Assembly (NCBI RefSeq): GCF_023155745.1
Contig: NZ_JAKNUS010000001.1
Coordinates: 248,001-312,000, forward strand
Length of the DNA stretch: 64,000 nt
Reading direction: 5' to 3'
DNA from: Microbacterium kunmingense
Lineage (GTDB): Bacteria > Actinomycetota > Actinomycetes > Actinomycetales > Microbacteriaceae
The translations under genes and the position numbers were made by a program. The notes under the pieces are model-generated. The model was not told the origin of the DNA. It worked only from the letters and a program-made list of their open reading frames with translations, and searched no databases. Every line of letters starts with the position of its first letter. The stretch's first letter is position 1. Below, piece by piece: positions 49,069-57,831 of the stretch.

Positions 49069-50037
49069 ATGACCATCACGCAGGAGCAGGCGACCTGGTT
49101 CGCGCAGACCTTCAGCCAGCTCGCCGACAACGTCGAGCGGGCGGTGCTGGGCAAGCGCCACGTGGTCGAGCTGGTGCTGACGGCGATGCTCAGCGACGGT
49201 CACGTTCTCCTCGAAGACGTCCCCGGCACGGGGAAGACCTCGCTCGCCCGCGCGATGGCGCAGTCGGTGCAGGGCACCAACACCCGCATCCAGTTCACCC
49301 CCGACCTGCTGCCGGGAGACATCACCGGCATCTCGGTCTACGACCAGAAGAGCGGCACCTTCGAGTTCCACGCCGGGCCGATCTTCGCCAATATCGTCCT
49401 GGCCGACGAGATCAACCGCGCGAGCCCCAAGACCCAGGCCGCGCTCCTGGAGGTCATGGAGGAGGGCCGGGTCACCGTCGACGGCGTGAGCCGCCAGGTG
49501 GGCGTTCCCTTCCTCGTGCTGGCCACGCAGAACCCGGTCGAGCAGGCCGGCACCTACCGGCTTCCCGAGGCGCAGCTCGACCGCTTCCTCATGCGGACCT
49601 CACTCGGCTACCCCGACCATGCCGCGACCGTGCGGATCCTCGACGGCGCCGCCGTCGCCACCTCCGACCTGCCTCCGGTCATCACCCCGCAGGCTCTCGT
49701 GGGCATGGCCGACCTCGCCGCGAACGTGTACGTCGACGCGCTGGTCCTGGACTACATCGCGCGCCTGGTCGACGGCACCCGCTCCGCCGACGAGGTGCGG
49801 CTCGGCGTCAGCATCCGCGGCGCCCTCGCGCTCACTCGCGCCACCCGCACCCGCGCCGCCTCCCAGGGCCGCACCTACGCGACCCCCGATGACGTCAAGG
49901 CGCTCGCCGTGGCGGTGCTCTCGCACCGCCTCATGCTCCAGCCCGAGGCCGAGTTCGACGGGGTGACCCCCGAAGCCGTCGTCGGTCAGGTGCTGCTGGA
50001 CGTCGCGCCCCCGACCCGTCGCGAAGCGACCGTCTGA
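49069..50037 (+). CDS. MoxR-family AAA+ ATPase
   Basis: This 322-residue ATPase has Walker A DVPGTGKTS (Lys56), Walker B NIVLADEIN and sensor 1 LATQNPVEQ. The R-finger region is in LPEAQLDRFLMR, and a C-terminal lid domain follows. MoxR proteins act as chaperones that activate or insert partner proteins, usually with a DUF58/VWA protein encoded next door, as here. ATG 49069 is preceded by GAGGAACGACACG; the longer frame starts inside the upstream gene and is not credible. It lies 34 bases after the surface-protein gene. Confidence 0.95.
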   Translation: MTITQEQATWFAQTFSQLADNVERAVLGKRHVVELVLTAMLSDGHVLLEDVPGTGKTSLARAMAQSVQGTNTRIQFTPDLLPGDITGISVYDQKSGTFEFHAGPIFANIVLADEINRASPKTQAALLEVMEEGRVTVDGVSRQVGVPFLVLATQNPVEQAGTYRLPEAQLDRFLMRTSLGYPDHAATVRILDGAAVATSDLPPVITPQALVGMADLAANVYVDALVLDYIARLVDGTRSADEVRLGVSIRGALALTRATRTRAASQGRTYATPDDVKALAVAVLSHRLMLQPEAEFDGVTPEAVVGQVLLDVAPPTRREATV

Positions 50038-50054
50038 GGTTCCTCCCCGATCCC

Positions 50055-51464
50055 ATGAGCGCCACCGAGTCCCGCGTGACCCGCACCTCCCGCACCGGGG
50101 GGCGGACCGGCGCGGGCGGGCACACCCTGCACAGCACCGTGCAGGGGACGGGGCTGCAGAGCACGACGCAGCTGGCACCGGGAGGGCGCTCGGGCCGGCT
50201 CGTCCGCGCCGCGGTCGCCGTGACCTCGGCCGCCCGGGCCCTCGGCGACGCCTCGCGGGTCGCCGGCTCGTGGGCGGCGCGCACCATCCGCCCCGCCGGC
50301 GCGCTCGTCGCGCTCGCCGCGACGGCGGGCCTCGTGATCGGCATCGTCTTCGGCTGGACGGAGTGGGTGGTCGCCGGCGGCATCTCGCTGGTGCTGCTCC
50401 TCCTCAGCATCCCGTTCCTCTTCGGCGCCCGGGCGTACGACGTCGACCTCGCCCTCACCCATGAGCGGGTGGTGGCGGGCCAGGGCATCTCGGGCGAGAT
50501 CACCGTCCGCAACGACAGCCGGCGGATCGCCCTCCCCGGACGCCTCGACATCCCGGTCGGCCGCGGGCTCGTCGAGTTCGGCGTGCCGCTCCTGCGCCCG
50601 GGCCACACCGTCTCCCAGCCGCTGGAGATCCCCTCGCTCCGCCGCGGGATCGTCCCGGTCGGACCGGCGACCACGGTGCGGTCCGACCCCCTCGGACTCC
50701 TCCGTCGCGAGCACAGCTTCGACGACGTGCACGAGGTGTTCGTCCACCCCCGCACGGTCGCCCTGCCCTCCACGAGCGCGGGGCTGGTGCGCGACCTCGA
50801 GGGAAGCCCCACCCGCCGTCTCGTCGACGCGGACATGTCGTTCCACGCGATCCGCGAGTACGCCGCAGGAGATTCGCGCCGGCACATCCACTGGAAATCC
50901 ACCGCCAAGACCGGTCGACTCATGGTGCGCCAGTACGAGGAGACGCGCCGCTCGCGGATGGCGGTGGTGCTCGGCGTCGCCGAGAACGAGTACCTCGACG
51001 ACGACGAGTTCGAGCTCGCCGTCAGCACCGCCGCCTCTCTCGGCCTCCGCGCCGTCCGCGACGCCCGCGACCTCGACATCGTGGTCGGATCGGAGATCCC
51101 GCGCGTCGTGCGGGGGCGGCTCCGCGCCATCCGTCACCTGCCGACCATCTCGCCGCGCGCGATGCTCGACGGCTTCAGCGGGGTCGAGCGCCTCGAGAGC
51201 ACGATGCCGATCGCCGATGTCTGCCGCCTCACCGCCGAAGCCAACGAGCGGCTGTCGGTGGCGTTCCTCGTGGTGGGGTCGACCGTGACCCTGCCCCGCC
51301 TGCAGCAGGCCGCACTGACCTTCCCGGCCGACACCGCCGTGGCCGCGGTCATCTGCGACGAGCGGGCCCACCCGCGGATGCGGGTGCTCACGGGCCTCAG
51401 CGTCCTGACCGTCGGCACCCTCGACGACCTCTCCGGCCTCCTCGTGCGGGGGGCGGCCTCGTGA
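50055..51464 (+). CDS. DUF58 membrane protein
   Basis: This 469-residue protein has two adjacent membrane helices at about residues 80-120 and the DUF58 core, with YAAGDSRRHIHWKSTAKTG and VRQYEETRR in the second half. DUF58 proteins are regular partners of MoxR ATPases and carry a divergent VWA-like region. The N-terminal 60 residues are basic and likely cytoplasmic. It overlaps the transglutaminase-like gene by four bases (GTGA). Confidence 0.92.
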   Translation: MSATESRVTRTSRTGGRTGAGGHTLHSTVQGTGLQSTTQLAPGGRSGRLVRAAVAVTSAARALGDASRVAGSWAARTIRPAGALVALAATAGLVIGIVFGWTEWVVAGGISLVLLLLSIPFLFGARAYDVDLALTHERVVAGQGISGEITVRNDSRRIALPGRLDIPVGRGLVEFGVPLLRPGHTVSQPLEIPSLRRGIVPVGPATTVRSDPLGLLRREHSFDDVHEVFVHPRTVALPSTSAGLVRDLEGSPTRRLVDADMSFHAIREYAAGDSRRHIHWKSTAKTGRLMVRQYEETRRSRMAVVLGVAENEYLDDDEFELAVSTAASLGLRAVRDARDLDIVVGSEIPRVVRGRLRAIRHLPTISPRAMLDGFSGVERLESTMPIADVCRLTAEANERLSVAFLVVGSTVTLPRLQQAALTFPADTAVAAVICDERAHPRMRVLTGLSVLTVGTLDDLSGLLVRGAAS

Positions 51465-53980
51465 GCGCCGTCGCCCAGGCACCCGAACGGGCCGTGGCGG
51501 AACGCGCCGACCGGCCGAGCGCGCTGCCGCGCCTCCTGGCGGGGGGTGTGTTCACCCTCCTCATGGTGCTGATCGCCGCCGTGGCCGCGTGGCCGGTCTA
51601 CCGATCGGCGTCGTTCGTGATCCTCGTCGCGGTGGCGGCCACGCTCGCCGCGTCGATCGTCGTCGTCGCGCACCTCCGGCGATGGAGCGGATGGCTCGTG
51701 GCCGCCCTCCTCGCGGGCGTCTTCGTCGTCGCCGGGGTCCCCCTCGCGGTGCCGTCGCGCCTGACCGGTCCGGGGGAGTTCCTGCGCGGTCTCGCCGAGC
51801 TCGGCGCGGGCGCGGTCGTCGGCTGGAAAGACCTCGTCACCGTCGAGCTGCCGGTCGGGTCGTACCGCAATCTCCTCGTCCCCGCGCTGGTGGTCTTCCT
51901 CGTCGGCACGGCCGCGGCCCTCCGCCTGTCGTGGCGCGAGGACCGCCTGGCCTACGCCGCGGTGCCGGTGGGCCTGGCCATGGCCGGTTTCGGCCTGCTC
52001 TTCGGTCAGCCCGTCGTCAGCCCCCCGCTCGCCATCGGTCCGCTCACCCTGGCCGCCCCCGTCGAGACGGCGATCGGGGCTCTGGCCGTCCTCACCGGCA
52101 TCCTGTGGATGGCCTGGCGCACGCACGACGAACGCACCCGCGCGCTCCAGCGCGCCGCCCTTTCCAGCGGCGTGCGCATCACCCGCCGCCCGTCGCGCAG
52201 CGAACGGCGCCGCACCCTCCTCGGCGCCGGCATGGTCGTCCTCGCACTCGTGATCGGAGCGGGCGTCGTGCCGCTTCTCACCCCCGCGGGCTCCCGCGAC
52301 GTGCTGCGCTCGGCCACCGGTCCCGACCTCGACCTCTCGCGCGAGGTCAGCCCCCTGGCCGAGTACCGCGCCCTGTTCGCCGACGACCGCGCCGATGATG
52401 TGATCTTCACCGTCACCGCCGACGGCGAGCGGACGCCCGAGAGGGTGCGGCTTGCCACCCTCGACACCTACGACGGCGAGGTGTTCCGCAGCGGCGCCGA
52501 CGCGGCATCCCGATTCGTCCGGCTCCCCTCGGCGCTCGATCCGGGAGCAGGCGCCCCGATCACGGCCGAGATCGAGGTCGGCGAGTACGACGGGATCTGG
52601 ATGCCGGCGCTCGGCCGCGTCGCAACGGTGCGCTTCGAGGGCGACCGGGCGGACGCCCTCACCGATCGGTTCTACTACAACGCCGACCTCGCCGCGGCCG
52701 TGCAGACCGCCGACGGCGGACTCGCGACGGGCGACCGGTACACCGTGGAAGGCGTGGAGCCCGCGCTGCCCGCGCTGTCGAGCCTCACCGCGCCGGGAGC
52801 CCCGGACGACGGCGCCCCCGCCGCTCCCGAGAACCTGTCGAGGTGGGTCGAGCGTCACGCCGCGGGAGAGGGCGGGGCGGCGCTGGAAGGTCTGGTGTCG
52901 CTGCTGCGCGAGCGCGGATACCTCAGTCACGCGCTCGAGATCGGCGAGCCGGCGCCGGTGTGGATGAGCGATCTGCCCGACTACCGCTTCCAGCCGAGCG
53001 CTGCGGGCCACTCCCTCGCCCGCATCGACGACATGTTCGACACCCTGCTCGAGCGCGAGAGCGATCCGCGTGCCGCCGAGACGGGCAACTACGTCGCGGC
53101 GATCGGCGACGACGAGCAGTTCGCCGTCGCCGTCGCCCTCATCGCGCGCGAGCTCGGCTTCCCCTCGCGGGTCGTCGTCGGCACCCGGCTCGCCTCTCCC
53201 GACACGGGGGTGTCGGTGTGCGATGCGGGGGTGTGCCGCGCGCAGGACGTCTCGGCGTGGACCGAGGTGCAGGGCGGCGACGGCCGCTGGGTGCCGATCG
53301 ACGTCACGCCGCAATACGCCCAGTCGCCGAGCCTCGAGGTCACCGAGCAGCGCGATCCCGAGAACGTCACCGAAGTGCTGCCCGATCCGGTCGAAGAGGT
53401 CGTTCCCCCCGACCCCACCCAGGAGGACTCCGCCCGCGATGCCGCTGACGACGAGCAGCAGGGACTCGATCTCGCGTGGCTCTGGCCGATCCTGCGCGTC
53501 ACCGGGCTGGTGCTGCTCGTCCTGCTGCTGGTCTTCGGGCCCTTCCTGGCGATCATCCTCGCCAAAGCGCTCCGCCGCCGGGACCGGCGTCGCCGGGGCG
53601 ACGCGGCCACCCGGGTCGCCTCGGGCTGGGACGAGTACGTCGATGCCGCCGTCGACGCCGGCCGCGACGCGCCGGCGTCGCTGACCCGTTCGGAGTTCGC
53701 GGCCGCGCTGGATGCCCCGGCGGGACGGGCGCTCGCCGCCACCGCGGACCGCGCCGTCTTCTCCCGATCCGACCTCTCCGAGGCCGAGGCCCGCGCGTTC
53801 TGGCGGGGCGTGGACGCCGAACGGCGGCGGCTCCGCCGTGAGCGTGGCTTCTGGCGCGGACTTGCCGCGACCGTATCGTTGAGATCGTTCATCCGACATC
53901 TGTCGCCCGGGGGCGACAGCCCGCGCACCGTCGAGAGGGGGAAGCGCCGGGGATTCCTCCCTGCGCGCGCAACGACATGA
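51461..53980 (+). CDS. TgpA-like transglutaminase-domain membrane protein, catalytic residues replaced
   Basis: This 839-residue protein has about seven N-terminal membrane helices (up to about residue 270), an extracellular region with a transglutaminase-like domain (about 530-620) and a further helix at about 670-695 before a cytoplasmic tail. The overall layout is that of TgpA-like proteins found next to MoxR-DUF58. The Cys expected in the GxCEQFA motif is Asp551 (GDDEQFA) and the His expected in the DAHAWVEV motif is Ser598 (DVSAWTEV); only Asp614 of the triad remains. It is therefore probably not an active transglutaminase or protease but a structural or binding component. Confidence 0.88.
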   Translation: MSAVAQAPERAVAERADRPSALPRLLAGGVFTLLMVLIAAVAAWPVYRSASFVILVAVAATLAASIVVVAHLRRWSGWLVAALLAGVFVVAGVPLAVPSRLTGPGEFLRGLAELGAGAVVGWKDLVTVELPVGSYRNLLVPALVVFLVGTAAALRLSWREDRLAYAAVPVGLAMAGFGLLFGQPVVSPPLAIGPLTLAAPVETAIGALAVLTGILWMAWRTHDERTRALQRAALSSGVRITRRPSRSERRRTLLGAGMVVLALVIGAGVVPLLTPAGSRDVLRSATGPDLDLSREVSPLAEYRALFADDRADDVIFTVTADGERTPERVRLATLDTYDGEVFRSGADAASRFVRLPSALDPGAGAPITAEIEVGEYDGIWMPALGRVATVRFEGDRADALTDRFYYNADLAAAVQTADGGLATGDRYTVEGVEPALPALSSLTAPGAPDDGAPAAPENLSRWVERHAAGEGGAALEGLVSLLRERGYLSHALEIGEPAPVWMSDLPDYRFQPSAAGHSLARIDDMFDTLLERESDPRAAETGNYVAAIGDDEQFAVAVALIARELGFPSRVVVGTRLASPDTGVSVCDAGVCRAQDVSAWTEVQGGDGRWVPIDVTPQYAQSPSLEVTEQRDPENVTEVLPDPVEEVVPPDPTQEDSARDAADDEQQGLDLAWLWPILRVTGLVLLVLLLVFGPFLAIILAKALRRRDRRRRGDAATRVASGWDEYVDAAVDAGRDAPASLTRSEFAAALDAPAGRALAATADRAVFSRSDLSEAEARAFWRGVDAERRRLRRERGFWRGLAATVSLRSFIRHLSPGGDSPRTVERGKRRGFLPARATT

Positions 53981-56085
53981 GCGCAACCGACGCATCGCTG
54001 GTCGTGACGGTGGGGGTCTCCAGCGCCCTCGTCGTGATCGTGGTCTACGTGTGGACCGCCCTCGCTCTCGGCGCGGTCTTCCGCAAGTCCGGCGAGCAGA
54101 GCTGGAAGGCATGGGTGCCGATCCTGAACCTCGCGGTGCTGCTGCAGCTCGGCGGGTTCTCGGGGTGGCTGGTCCTGCTGCTGCTCCTGCCGGTCCTCGG
54201 CGGTCTGCTGGTGTGGGTGGCGATGATCGTCGCCTGCCACCGCATCGGCCGCGAATTCGGCTTCGGGGCCGGGATGACGGTGCTCGCCGCGCTCCTCCTC
54301 CCCGTCTGGGCGTCGGTGATCGGCTTCGGGTCGGCCCGGTGGGTGGGAACCGACGACGCGGGTCCCCGCCGAAGCGTCAATCCCGACCTCGGGGGAGCGG
54401 TCGACGACTTCGACGACAGGGTCTACGGCGTGCCGACCGCCCGCGGGGCGGTCTACACCCCGCTCCTCCCCGCTCCCGACTACGCCGCATCGCACGGGGG
54501 AACCCGGAGCGAGGCGTCGTGGGACGACACGGTCCGAGGCTCTGGTGAGGGGGACCCCGCGGAGACCGATCTCACCGCACCCGAACTGGATGAGGACTCC
54601 TCGACCGATGAGGCGCGGCGGTCGTCGTCCGGTGCCCCGGTCGTGGCCGCCGAGTCCAACGACACAGCGCCTATCGCGAGGGGCGGGGCCGGGAGGCTTC
54701 GCGGGAGCGACGACACTATCGACGGCGACGGCGCGGCGGACCTGGACGATGCCGACGCCGCCGATGCCGGCGACAACGCGCTGGCCGGTCTCTTCGCCGA
54801 AGCCGACGTCCCCCGCTTCACCCCGCCGGTGGGGGATCCCGGGCCCGAGCCTGCCTCCGCGCCCGAGCCTGCCTCCGCGCCCGAGCCTGCCTCCGCGTCG
54901 GGGGCTGACGGCGCGGCATCCGATCCTTTCTCGATCCCGTCGTGGCCGGCGGTCCCTCCGACGGCCGAGCCCGAGGCGCCGGTCCGGTCGGGTCCGGTGT
55001 GGCCGTCGGTGGAGCCCTTCCGCCCGGTGCGGTCGTGGGATCCCGACCCGGTGACGGACGTCCCCGCCGCCGCGACTCCCGCCGCACCGCGCGGCGAGGG
55101 CGCCTCGGGGCCCGAGGTCGTCGCCGAGGCGGTCATCCGCGCGTCCGCCGAGGAACCCGGCGGCGATGCGGGGGATGCCGGCCCCGCGTCGTCCCGCGCC
55201 GAGATCCGCCGCTCCGAGTCGGTGTGGAACGGCTTCGTCCTCGATCAGGACGTCACCGGCGAAGTCACCGGCGCCGTCACCGGGGCTCCCGCGCCGATCG
55301 CCGCCGTGCCGGGGGCCGTGGGAACCCAAGGCTCCGACGACGCCGTCGACCGAACGGGCGACGAGACCGATGGTGGCGGCGTCCCCGGCATCCGACGCCG
55401 CAGCGCCGACGCCGACGCCGACGAGGTCGACGCCGGTGGGGACGCCGCCCCCGCGTCATCCGCCCCGCTCTTCCAGGCCCCGCTCACCCGGGTGCCGCCC
55501 GCCGACCCCGCGCCGTCCGCGCCTGTCGCGCCCGCCCCGACGCCCGCCGACGATGAGCCGTGGCGCCCTGCGCACTCGCCCATGCCCGAGTCGGAGCCGT
55601 TCCCCGAGACCTCGGGGCCGGTGTCGGCCATCGCGGGCGCGCCGGTGGCCGGTGCCCCCCGTGCCGCGGGCGGCGCGGTGTCGGCGCAGTACGCACGCCC
55701 CGGGGTGCCCGACCTCGACGACGGTCTCGACCAGACGATCGTCGCGCGTCGCCGCCGCACCAACTGGGCCGTCGTGACGCCGGCGGGGGAGTCGATCGCG
55801 ATCTCCTCCGACGTCGCGATCCTCGGCCGCCGGCCCGCACCCGACGCCGAGTACCCGCGCGCCCAGCTGATCCGCATCGACGACTCGACGGTCTCGAGCA
55901 CGCACGCGCGGCTCGAGCTGCGCAAGGACACCTGGTACATCACCGACCTGGGCTCCACCAACGGCGTCGTGTTCGCCACCCTGATGGGCACCGAGGTGGA
56001 GGCGCCCTCGGGCGTCGAGGTCGAGGCGGGCGACCGGTTCTTCCTCGGCGACGCCGAGATCCGTCTGGTGCGCAGCAACAGCTGA
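53977..56085 (+). CDS. Membrane protein with DUF5684-like N-terminus and C-terminal FHA domain
   Basis: This 702-residue protein has four membrane helices in the first 125 residues (GEQSWKAWVPILNLAVLLQ is DUF5684-like). About 450 residues of disordered Asp/Pro/Ala sequence follow, with three copies of EPASAP near residue 290, and an FHA domain ends the protein (about 592-702; ILGRRP, SSTHARLEL, LGSTNGV). FHA domains bind phosphothreonine. Just before it lies DQTIVARRRR with Thr587, resembling the phosphorylated ETTxS/TxxR switch of GarA-type proteins. The operon kinase is the obvious phosphorylating enzyme. It overlaps the upstream gene by four bases. Confidence 0.9.
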   Translation: MSATDASLVVTVGVSSALVVIVVYVWTALALGAVFRKSGEQSWKAWVPILNLAVLLQLGGFSGWLVLLLLLPVLGGLLVWVAMIVACHRIGREFGFGAGMTVLAALLLPVWASVIGFGSARWVGTDDAGPRRSVNPDLGGAVDDFDDRVYGVPTARGAVYTPLLPAPDYAASHGGTRSEASWDDTVRGSGEGDPAETDLTAPELDEDSSTDEARRSSSGAPVVAAESNDTAPIARGGAGRLRGSDDTIDGDGAADLDDADAADAGDNALAGLFAEADVPRFTPPVGDPGPEPASAPEPASAPEPASASGADGAASDPFSIPSWPAVPPTAEPEAPVRSGPVWPSVEPFRPVRSWDPDPVTDVPAAATPAAPRGEGASGPEVVAEAVIRASAEEPGGDAGDAGPASSRAEIRRSESVWNGFVLDQDVTGEVTGAVTGAPAPIAAVPGAVGTQGSDDAVDRTGDETDGGGVPGIRRRSADADADEVDAGGDAAPASSAPLFQAPLTRVPPADPAPSAPVAPAPTPADDEPWRPAHSPMPESEPFPETSGPVSAIAGAPVAGAPRAAGGAVSAQYARPGVPDLDDGLDQTIVARRRRTNWAVVTPAGESIAISSDVAILGRRPAPDAEYPRAQLIRIDDSTVSSTHARLELRKDTWYITDLGSTNGVVFATLMGTEVEAPSGVEVEAGDRFFLGDAEIRLVRSNS

Positions 56086-56086
56086 C

Positions 56087-56611
56087 ATGACCGATCACCC
56101 CGACGAACGGACTGCGCCGTCGCAGCGCCACCCTCCCGAGGCGCAGGAGCCGGTCGAGAGGACCGTGCTGTCGCGGCGTCAGGCTCCGGCCGAGACCACC
56201 GAGCCCTCGGCCAGGCGCGCCCCCGCCGAGGAGACGGCGATCTCGGGGCGTGCGCGCAGTCGAGGCGACGGTGTCGACGAGTGGACGGTGCGCACGGCGG
56301 ATGCGCGGTCGACAGGTGTCATCCGTCCGGCTCCTGACGCCGAGGGGAGCGAGGCCGACGCGTCCTCGCGCACGGCGCGCCGCCCGGGCGCCGACGCCCC
56401 CGCGTACGCACCCCGCGCCGACACCGCCGCCCGGGTGCCGCGGACGGCCCCGGCTCCGCAGCCGGCGCAACCCGTCGTCGACGCCGCCCGCGCGGCGGCC
56501 GAACGGCGACGGCGGACGCGCTGGCGGGCCGCGGTGGTGGTGATCGTGGCGGCGATCGTCATGGCGGCGGCGGTCGCGGGAGTCGTCGCGCTCCTCGCGC
56601 TTCCCGCCTGA
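56087..56611 (+). CDS. Disordered single-pass membrane protein with repeated Thr/Arg motifs
   Basis: This 174-residue protein begins one base after the FHA gene stop. About 140 residues are disordered and cytoplasmic, then one membrane helix ends the protein (AAVVVIVAAIVMAAAVAGVV). Repeated motifs of the form Thr-hydrophobic-x-x-x-Arg are visible: ERTVLSRRQ, TTEPSARRA, ETAISGRAR and EWTVRTADAR. They resemble the Thr587 motif of the FHA protein, so this may be a multi-site kinase substrate and FHA ligand. No family recognised; low complexity makes homology hard to judge. Confidence 0.7.
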   Translation: MTDHPDERTAPSQRHPPEAQEPVERTVLSRRQAPAETTEPSARRAPAEETAISGRARSRGDGVDEWTVRTADARSTGVIRPAPDAEGSEADASSRTARRPGADAPAYAPRADTAARVPRTAPAPQPAQPVVDAARAAAERRRRTRWRAAVVVIVAAIVMAAAVAGVVALLALPA

Positions 56612-56612
56612 A

Positions 56613-56641
56613 TTGCCCGGTCCCCGAAAGGGGCGTATCAT
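56613..56641 (+). promoter_or_regulatory. Promoter of the rpsL-rpsG-fusA operon with dyad in the spacer
   Basis: TTGCCC (56613-56618) and TATCAT (56636-56641) are 17 bases apart. The start would be near 56648, leaving a leader of about 209 bases before rpsL. The spacer contains the perfect dyad CCCCGAAAGGGG (56622-56633). The remaining leader up to 56856 holds no clear gene. Confidence 0.6.
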
Positions 56642-56856
56642 TGAGCGGGTGTGCGCTCACGCGCGCCGTCCGCTGTGCCTCACGACAATCGAGTCCGGCG
56701 AGCGGCCGTCCCGGCGCCGCACAGGGATTGGTTCTGCGAACAGGCCACCCCCACGGCATATCCACCCTCGAAATCGCGTCAGGTCATTCTGCTGCGCCGG
56801 TGGATCTGTGGTGAAACCACGACGCTGTCACCGTGCAGCACTGACAAGGAGAGAAC

Positions 56857-57225
56857 GTGCCAACCATTCAGCAGTTGGTTCGCAAGGGTCGCTCGCCCAA
56901 GGTCTCGAAGACCAAGGCGCCCGCCCTGAAGGCGAACCCGCAGCAGGCGGGCGTGTGCACCCGCGTGTACACCACCACCCCTAAGAAGCCGAACTCGGCG
57001 ATGCGCAAGGTCGCCCGTGTGAAGCTGCGCAACGGCACCGAGGTCACCGCCTACATCCCCGGTGAGGGCCACAACCTGCAGGAGCACTCGCTGGTGCTCG
57101 TGCGCGGCGGTCGTGTGAAGGACCTCCCCGGTGTCCGCTACAAGATCGTCCGCGGCGCCCTGGACACCCAGGCCGTGAAGAACCGCAAGCAGGCCCGTAG
57201 CCGCTACGGCGCGAAGAAGGGTTGA
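56857..57225 (+). CDS. rpsL: 30S ribosomal protein S12
   Basis: This 122-residue S12 is located at the decoding centre. GTG 56857 has AAGGAG at good spacing. Lys43 (TTPKKPNSA) and Lys88 (GRVKDLPG) are wild type, so no streptomycin-resistance substitution is present. It is the first gene of the str operon and is followed after 5 bases by rpsG. Confidence 0.99.
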   Translation: MPTIQQLVRKGRSPKVSKTKAPALKANPQQAGVCTRVYTTTPKKPNSAMRKVARVKLRNGTEVTAYIPGEGHNLQEHSLVLVRGGRVKDLPGVRYKIVRGALDTQAVKNRKQARSRYGAKKG

Positions 57226-57230
57226 GTTAG

Positions 57231-57701
57231 ATGCCTCGTAAGGGACCCGCTCCTCGCCGCGTCGTCGTCAACGACCCGGTCTACGGCGCGCCGATCGTCA
57301 CCCAGCTCGTCAACAAGATCCTCGTCGACGGCAAGAAGTCCATCGCCGAGTCGATCGTCTACAACGCCCTGCGCGGCGTGGAGGCCAAGAACGGCCAGGA
57401 CGCCGTCGCGACCCTGAAGAAGGCGCTCGACAACGTCCGCCCCACCCTCGAGGTCAAGAGCCGCCGCGTCGGTGGTTCGACCTACCAGGTGCCGGTCGAG
57501 GTGAAGCCGCACCGCGCCAACACGCTCGCCCTCCGCTGGCTCGTCAGCTACGCCAAGGGCCGTCGTGAGAAGACCATGACCGAGCGCCTCCAGAACGAGA
57601 TCCTGGATGCCTCGAACGGCCTGGGTGCCGCGGTCAAGCGCCGTGAGGACACCCACAAGATGGCCGAGTCGAACCGCGCCTTCGCGCACTACCGCTGGTA
57701 A
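57231..57701 (+). CDS. rpsG: 30S ribosomal protein S7
   Basis: This 156-residue S7 nucleates assembly of the 30S head. It begins [10 protein letters not shown] and ends AHYRW, as usual in actinobacteria. It directly follows rpsL. A large hairpin lies between it and fusA. Confidence 0.99.
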   Translation: MPRKGPAPRRVVVNDPVYGAPIVTQLVNKILVDGKKSIAESIVYNALRGVEAKNGQDAVATLKKALDNVRPTLEVKSRRVGGSTYQVPVEVKPHRANTLALRWLVSYAKGRREKTMTERLQNEILDASNGLGAAVKRREDTHKMAESNRAFAHYRW

Positions 57702-57719
57702 TCAGCCTTCGCGTCGCCG

Positions 57720-57798
57720 CGTTTGTCTCGCGGCTTCGCCGCTCGCTCGACGATCGGCCGGATGACCGGTCGTCGAGCGGGCGAAGCGAGACGAAACG
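57720..57798. repeat. Long imperfect hairpin (REP-like) between rpsG and fusA
   Basis: Arms at 57720-57761 and 57766-57798 pair imperfectly over more than 30 bases around an ATGA centre, from CGTTTGTCTCG to CGAGACGAAACG. It fills the middle of the 130-base gap. It may set the relative expression of fusA and resembles repetitive extragenic elements rather than a full terminator. Confidence 0.75.
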
Positions 57799-57831
57799 CT
57801 CCACCGCAACCACAAGTTAGGAAGACACCCC

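Noticed and set aside
51461..53980. Active TgpA-type transglutaminase annotation
   Set aside because: The catalytic Cys and His positions hold Asp551 and Ser598, so only the fold, not the activity, can be supported.
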